Shown here piece by piece: positions 60,600 through 64,000 of a stretch of 64,000 nucleotides of DNA. The stretch is from the NCBI GenBank assembly GCA_903813345.2, contig CAIIXF020000009.1, positions 11,280,530-11,344,529 of the forward strand, written 5' to 3'. The notes beneath the pieces are model-generated. The model saw only the letters and a list, made by a program, of their open reading frames with translations, ran no database searches and was not told the DNA's origin. The position numbers and the translations under genes are program-made. Numbering within the stretch: position 1 is the stretch's first letter; each line of letters begins with the position of its first letter. Source of the DNA: Owenia fusiformis (taxonomy: Eukaryota > Annelida > Polychaeta > Sabellida > Oweniidae).

Positions 60600-62236
60600 T
60601 ATACTGTACATTGCTGAGCATATAGATACAATAGCCATTTGTGCCAGTGTAAGTTCAAGTGTCATTTGCCTGGATGCCATAGTTATATATGCAAGTGTAA
60701 GTTCAAAGGCCATTTTCATGGATAATATAAGAATGTATGCAACTTTAAGCATGAAGGTCATTTGCAAGTGTAAATTCAAATGTCATGCACATGGTTACCT
60801 GGTAGGACAATAAGTATGTAGGTCATTTGCATGGATATCTTAGCCATATATGCAAGTGCAATTTTCAAAGGTTATTTGCATGGATACAATGGCCATTTAA
60901 TTTCAAAGGTCATTTGCATGGACACCATAGCCACACATGCACATGTAATTTCAAAAGTCATTTGCATGGATACAATATTCACATATGCAAGTGTAATTTC
61001 AAAGGTCATTTGCATGGATACAATAGCCAATTATGCAAGTGTAATTTCAAAGGTCATTTGCATAGATACAATAGTAACATATGCAAGTGTAATTTCAAAG
61101 GTCATTTGCATGGATACAAAAGCAACAAATGCAAGTGTAATTTCAAAGGTCATTTGCATGGATACAATAGCTACTTATGCAAGCATAATTACAAAGGTCA
61201 TTTGCATGGATACAATAGCCACATATGCAAGCATAATTACAAAGGTCATTTGCATGGATACAATAGCCACATATGCAAGCGTTACTACAAAGGTCATTTG
61301 CATGGATACAATAGCCACATATGCAAGCATAATTACAAAGGTCATTTGCATGGATACAATAGCCATATATGCAAGTGTAAGTTCAAGGGTCATTTGCATG
61401 GATACAATAGTCACATATGCAAGTGTAATTTCAAAGGTCATTTGCATGGATACAATAGTAACATATGCAAGCGTAATTTCAAAGTTCATTTGCATGGATA
61501 CAATAGCCACATATGCAAGTGTAATTTCAAGGGTCATTTGCATGGATACCATAGCCATATATGCATGTGTAATTTCAAGGGCCATTTGCATAGTTATAAT
61601 AGCCATATATGCGAGTGTAATTTCAAATTGAAAAATATAATAATAAAGCATCAGCACACAAAGGGTTTGCAATAGAACAACAGCTTCATACAGATCATGA
61701 GCAACAAATGAGAACTAATTTAGGATTTAAAATGTTCACCATTTTATCAAAGCTTTGTAAACAATCATCAATGAGAAAATAATTAAAATTTAAAGTCATT
61801 GCAATGTTTAATGTCAATGTTATTAAGATATTAATGACAAATTAATATGTAGCAAAAAGCCAGCTACTATTTTACTTCATTAATCACTTTAAACGAAGAA
61901 ATTGGTTTCAATATACCAACCTAAGACTTCTCAAGATTTTTCCCATCAACTGAGCCCTATTCATTTGCATAAAAAGGTTGATAGTAAGAAAATGTATTAT
62001 AATACGCTGGGGTCCGTTTTCGGAACTGTCATAGAACTTACGATTTGGTCATTGTTCGTCATAAAATGAACAATGTGTTTCTCGGAATCTTAATTCACGA
62101 TCATACCAAAAACGAGACCCTGGATAGCAAAATCATTCATAAGGCCTTAGGTCTTATTCTCTCAAAGTTAAAAAAATCTAGAAATAATAGACCACTTTTG
62201 AGAAAAATGAAATCCAATCACTTGAACAATAGATAC

Positions 62237-62474
62237 CTTGTCCATAATGGCTACGTTCTATTATATTTTCTTGACTTAATCGTCGCTCAAAATCTCGACT
62301 TCTTCTTTTATACTCCTCATCTGAGTGAGTCTTACGTTGTTGTTGGTGATGCCCATAGGGATCTTCCTCCATTGTATGTGGTGCATTGTGGGGGTAAGTT
62401 GCATTGTGGGTGTGGTACACATCCTGTTGTTGTTGCTGTTGTTGATTAGATGCTGGCATATCGTAAACAGATTC
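62237..62474 (-). CDS. BAIAP2: BAIAP2-family gene, Q-rich linker exon
   Basis: 238 bases between a strong acceptor (CATATGTTTTTTCAG) and a donor (CAAG|GTATCT), phase 0 in and phase 1 out, joining the SH3 exon through a Gly codon. It codes ESVYDMPASNQQQQQQQDVY, a His/Asn-rich stretch and a charged segment (KTHSDEEYKRRSRDFERRLS). It would be the linker between the N-terminal IMD/I-BAR domain and the SH3. The glutamine run is CAA/CAG repeats and may vary in length. The plus-strand open frame at 62045-62449 is its shadow. Confidence 0.8.
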
Positions 62475-64000
62475 CTGAAAAAACATATGGGAAAACCTAT
62501 CAAATCAGAATTCCACTGGGACTAGCAATAAGTGTTTGAATTTAGAAGCAGGCCAGTAGCCAGGGGGGAGATCGGGCAAAAATTCTTTCAAATTCATGCA
62601 GTTTTTCACCATTCAGACCATTTTACATTTAGAGAGGTGTTCAGATATACAGGTTTTACTGTAATTGTCCTTACGTTTTTTGATATCTGAGTATTTTATT
62701 ATTCTATTTTGTTTACAACTTTATAAGGTGAGAGCCACCTCTTGGGCATACATACATGCAAAGGTATAACTCATCTGGGATTTATAGGATTTCAATGTTA
62801 TAATGGAAGACTAACCCAAGGGAAGCTCTGTGAAGGAGTGCTGCATTGTTTCATTTGCAATCATTCATTCATTCATTCATTCATAGTCAATGGCCTTTTA
62901 TAAAATTCATGGAAGACTCAGCCAATCAATTGTTGTCTCTGATCCCAAAACCATTTCGTTATAGCCTGATTCTGGATTGCCCAAACATCCAGAATGTAAT
63001 GACCTTTAAGATTTTAAAAACACAAATGTCTTAACTCACTAAAGCTAATTGTATAGGTCTCCATGGGAAATATTCAACATACAACCACATCTAGCTTATA
63101 TGCATAATAGCTAGATGAACAGTATATCAATGTTTTGTTTTATCAATATTGTTTGAGGGTTAATTATGTGATTGATGGCATATCATTTATGTGCTCTTTG
63201 AAGCAGTTCTGTTTATCAGTATACTAATTGGGAAGGGAGCATCGTAACCCTATTTCTACATTTGTATGGAAAAAGTTTTGCTGAAGCTTATCAGTGTGTT
63301 AGTATAAGTACCTATGTAATTCATTTCTGCTTCATTAATATGTACCCAAGCACTTAGTCATATGAAATCGCCATGATGCTGTCAAATAGTTCATTCTGAT
63401 ATTTCAGTAAGATTAATTGTGTGTCATACACTAAGAGGAGACTAAGAGGGGACTTGCAATAAGCCCGGACTGTTCTCTCAGGACTGGAAGTCAATTTGAC
63501 TGGCAAAGGGGGAGGGGAGGTCTAGGGACCCTAAGGTGCAGGAAGGTTGAAAACATGATTGACTAAATAAAGGCCACCTCCCAATAAACATATTGACATT
63601 CAGTCCATTGCCCAAAAGACATTTATTTTTCCAAGTTCATTGCCAAGAGTGAAAAGTGATTGCCCAATTTAATATATTGGCATTCAGTTCATGCAGCCCA
63701 ATAGACATTTTATTTTTTCATTGCCAAGAGTGAAAGTGATTGCCCATTGGCAGTCAGACAACTGTGAATTTTAAACTCTGCTAAGGTAGACCTCATTTTA
63801 TGAGTCTGCCTATGCCTTTGTACATGATTACATATGTTTCATCCCAGGCTTAATGAACCATTAGTCTAATGAATGTATCAATCATTGACGCATGACCTTG
63901 AACAAATACCATGTTTAAAATGAAGAATAGAATCAAAAATCATGCAACTAACAAAAAAATAAGTAATCAGACATGAAGTTAAAACTCAAAACTGTATAAA
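62475..64000 (-). other. BAIAP2-family intron, no further exon seen
   Basis: The IMD-domain exons are expected upstream of the Q-rich exon on the minus strand but none was identified here. The stretch includes an ATTC microsatellite (about 62861-62884) and a duplicated segment around 63600-63750 (AAGACATTTATTTTTCCAAG / TAGACATTTTATTTTTTCA, each followed by TTGCCAAGAGTGAAA). Confidence 0.5.

Larger units (their letters stand above)
59230..61630. repeat. 48-bp minisatellite carrying the octamer ATTTGCAT
   Basis: The unit contains AAAGGTCATTTGCATGGATA and a CAATAGCCACATATGCAAGTGTAATTTC segment. About 17 regular units lie in 60820-61630, with older ones at 59280-59470 and 60640-60820, split by a mariner element. 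Since 48 is divisible by 3, three frames stay open and give false ORFs of up to 282 codons. It lies in a BAIAP2-family intron. Confidence 0.9.

Noticed and set aside
60827-61675. Long overlapping plus-strand ORFs (282 and 266 codons) and a minus ORF of 165 codons
   Set aside because: They come from a 48-bp minisatellite whose unit is a multiple of 3. Several frames on both strands are open with the same repeat, which is not a sign of coding.
62045-62449. Plus-strand ORF of 134 codons
   Set aside because: It is the antisense shadow of the Q-rich BAIAP2-family exon, whose splice phases fit.

Overview
This is a 64 kb stretch of AT-rich animal nuclear DNA. Genes are split into short exons by AG/GT introns, intergenic space is long, and repeats are abundant: minisatellites, inverted-repeat MITEs, decayed Tc1/mariner copies, a tRNA-type SINE and large foldbacks. 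The gene families are metazoan (SOCS, IRSp53/IRTKS, probably a KCNH channel). The repeat style (GGAC-rich MITE tails, GCCATCTTG arrays) suggests a marine invertebrate, perhaps a lophotrochozoan, but that assignment is inference.

Layout. 1-3.1 kb: a 60/61-bp minisatellite followed by the last coding exon of a plus-strand gene ending in a coiled coil, probably a KCNH-type potassium channel. 3.1-9.8 kb: no gene seen. 9.9-12.3 kb: an SH2 + SOCS-box gene in one open exon, with a promoter carrying a CArG box, three perfect STAT palindromes and a TATA box. 13-36.9 kb: repeat-dominated DNA with a 51-bp minisatellite, several MITEs, a 3.2 kb inverted-repeat element, a 3.5 kb element with GGTATAAT-repeat ends containing a SINE, and a 7.4 kb imperfect palindrome whose centre is an array of nuclear-receptor half-sites. 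38.5-40.6 kb: a plus-strand five-exon gene I do not recognise (about 226 residues as modelled), with an acidic middle and a strongly basic C-terminus. 47-62.5 kb: the 3' half of a minus-strand BAIAP2 (IRSp53/IRTKS) family gene. I assembled six exons with matching phases, covering a Q-rich linker, the SH3 domain, proline-rich regions and a WH2-like tail. The IMD/I-BAR exons must lie beyond 64 kb or were not seen.

The genes do not form an operon-like unit. SOCS restrains JAK/STAT signalling, and its STAT sites suggest the usual negative-feedback loop. BAIAP2 family proteins link Rho-type GTPases and actin regulators to membrane protrusion. The most unusual structures are (a) the amplification of the start of one BAIAP2 exon, with its splice acceptor, into about 15 intronic copies, (b) a BAIAP2 splice donor that contains an in-frame stop, giving two possible C-termini, (c) the compact STAT/CArG/TATA promoter and (d) the unrecognised acidic/basic gene. 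All statements are from reading the sequence; no database search was run. Exon edges are placed by eye and may be off by a base.
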